This document shows positions 60,287-60,309 of a DNA stretch of 60,309 nucleotides, piece by piece. The notes beneath the pieces are model-generated. The model was not told where the DNA came from and ran no database searches. It saw only the letters and a program-made list of their open reading frames with translations. The stretch's first letter is position 1, and each line of letters starts with the position of its first letter. The position numbers were made by a program, and so were the translations under genes. The stretch is from an uncultured Porphyromonadaceae bacterium (GTDB lineage Bacteria > Bacteroidota > Bacteroidia > Bacteroidales > Muribaculaceae), in NCBI GenBank assembly GCA_905202215.1, contig CAJKRG010000011.1, positions 1-60,309 of the forward strand, read 5' to 3'.

Positions 60287-60309
60287 ACCACAGGCCAAAA
60301 AGTCTGAGA

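Noticed and set aside
60262..60290. AGAGGGTGTTTCATAATATC at the end of the acetyltransferase gene, similar to ends of some Bacteroidota IS elements
   Set aside because: The window stops 20 nt later, no partner inverted repeat or transposase can be seen, and most of it is coding sequence.
1..60309. Search by eye for tRNA, rRNA, riboswitches, phage or integrase genes
   Set aside because: No stretch showed a convincing cloverleaf, rRNA segment, known riboswitch core, integrase or capsid motif. A covariance-model search (Infernal with Rfam, tRNAscan) would be decisive.

Overview
The window looks like chromosome from a gut-type Bacteroidales, and my best guess is a Muribaculaceae-like genome. Supporting signs are Bacteroidota-type promoters (TTTG, about 20 nt, TAnnTTTG), type IX secretion C-terminal domains of both classes, a DUF6443-type Rhs protein, a four-helix-bundle 'suffix' protein, SusB-like GH97, and GlpABC with menaquinone genes. 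The species assignment is inference. I found no rRNA, tRNA, CRISPR array or intact transposase.

Layout. 1-4.9 kb: DUF389 membrane protein, a CoA-transferase, a small membrane protein, and miaB. 4.9-6.5 kb: a secreted EEP-fold hydrolase and a four-helix-bundle protein with a 9-nt repeat leader. 6.5-22.8 kb: a glycerol-3-phosphate locus. One long minus-strand operon runs glpA-glpB-glpC-GH97-glpT-HAD phosphatase-GH36. A secreted esterase, a DeoR/GlpR-type regulator, and a plus-strand GH31-glycerophosphodiesterase pair are next to it. 22.9-28.5 kb: a TonB-dependent receptor with a His-rich small protein, then a phosphoethanolamine transferase with a BamA-like barrel. 28.6-34.2 kb: menD-menB-menC-menE, then a FucO-type dehydrogenase that appears to lack a normal start codon. 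34.3-45.1 kb: a nitroreductase, then a minus-strand Rhs/polymorphic-toxin island. 45.2-53.6 kb: uvrA, a MltD-like transglycosylase overlapping a type IX-exported protein, a lipoprotein, and a Y-family polymerase with a YolD-like partner. 53.7-60.3 kb: a tripartite RND efflux operon (outer-membrane factor first) and a sugar O-acetyltransferase.

How genes work together. In the glp locus, periplasmic alpha-glycosidases (GH31, GH97, GH36), an esterase and a GlpQ-type phosphodiesterase would strip glycerol-phosphate material outside the inner membrane. GlpT would import glycerol-3-phosphate and GlpABC would oxidise it into the quinone pool. This gene set fits use of glycosylated polyglycerolphosphate (teichoic acid) or glycosyl-glycerophosphate, which I propose as the most interesting candidate system. 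In the toxin island, an Rhs protein ends in a JAB-type metalloprotease-like toxin and is followed by a candidate immunity gene. A duplicated 'orphan' toxin tip with its own immunity gene comes next. A type IX-sorted protein and a 1187-aa SpvB/TcB-like cocoon protein lie further downstream. The toxin tips and immunity genes are clearly AT-richer than the Rhs core.
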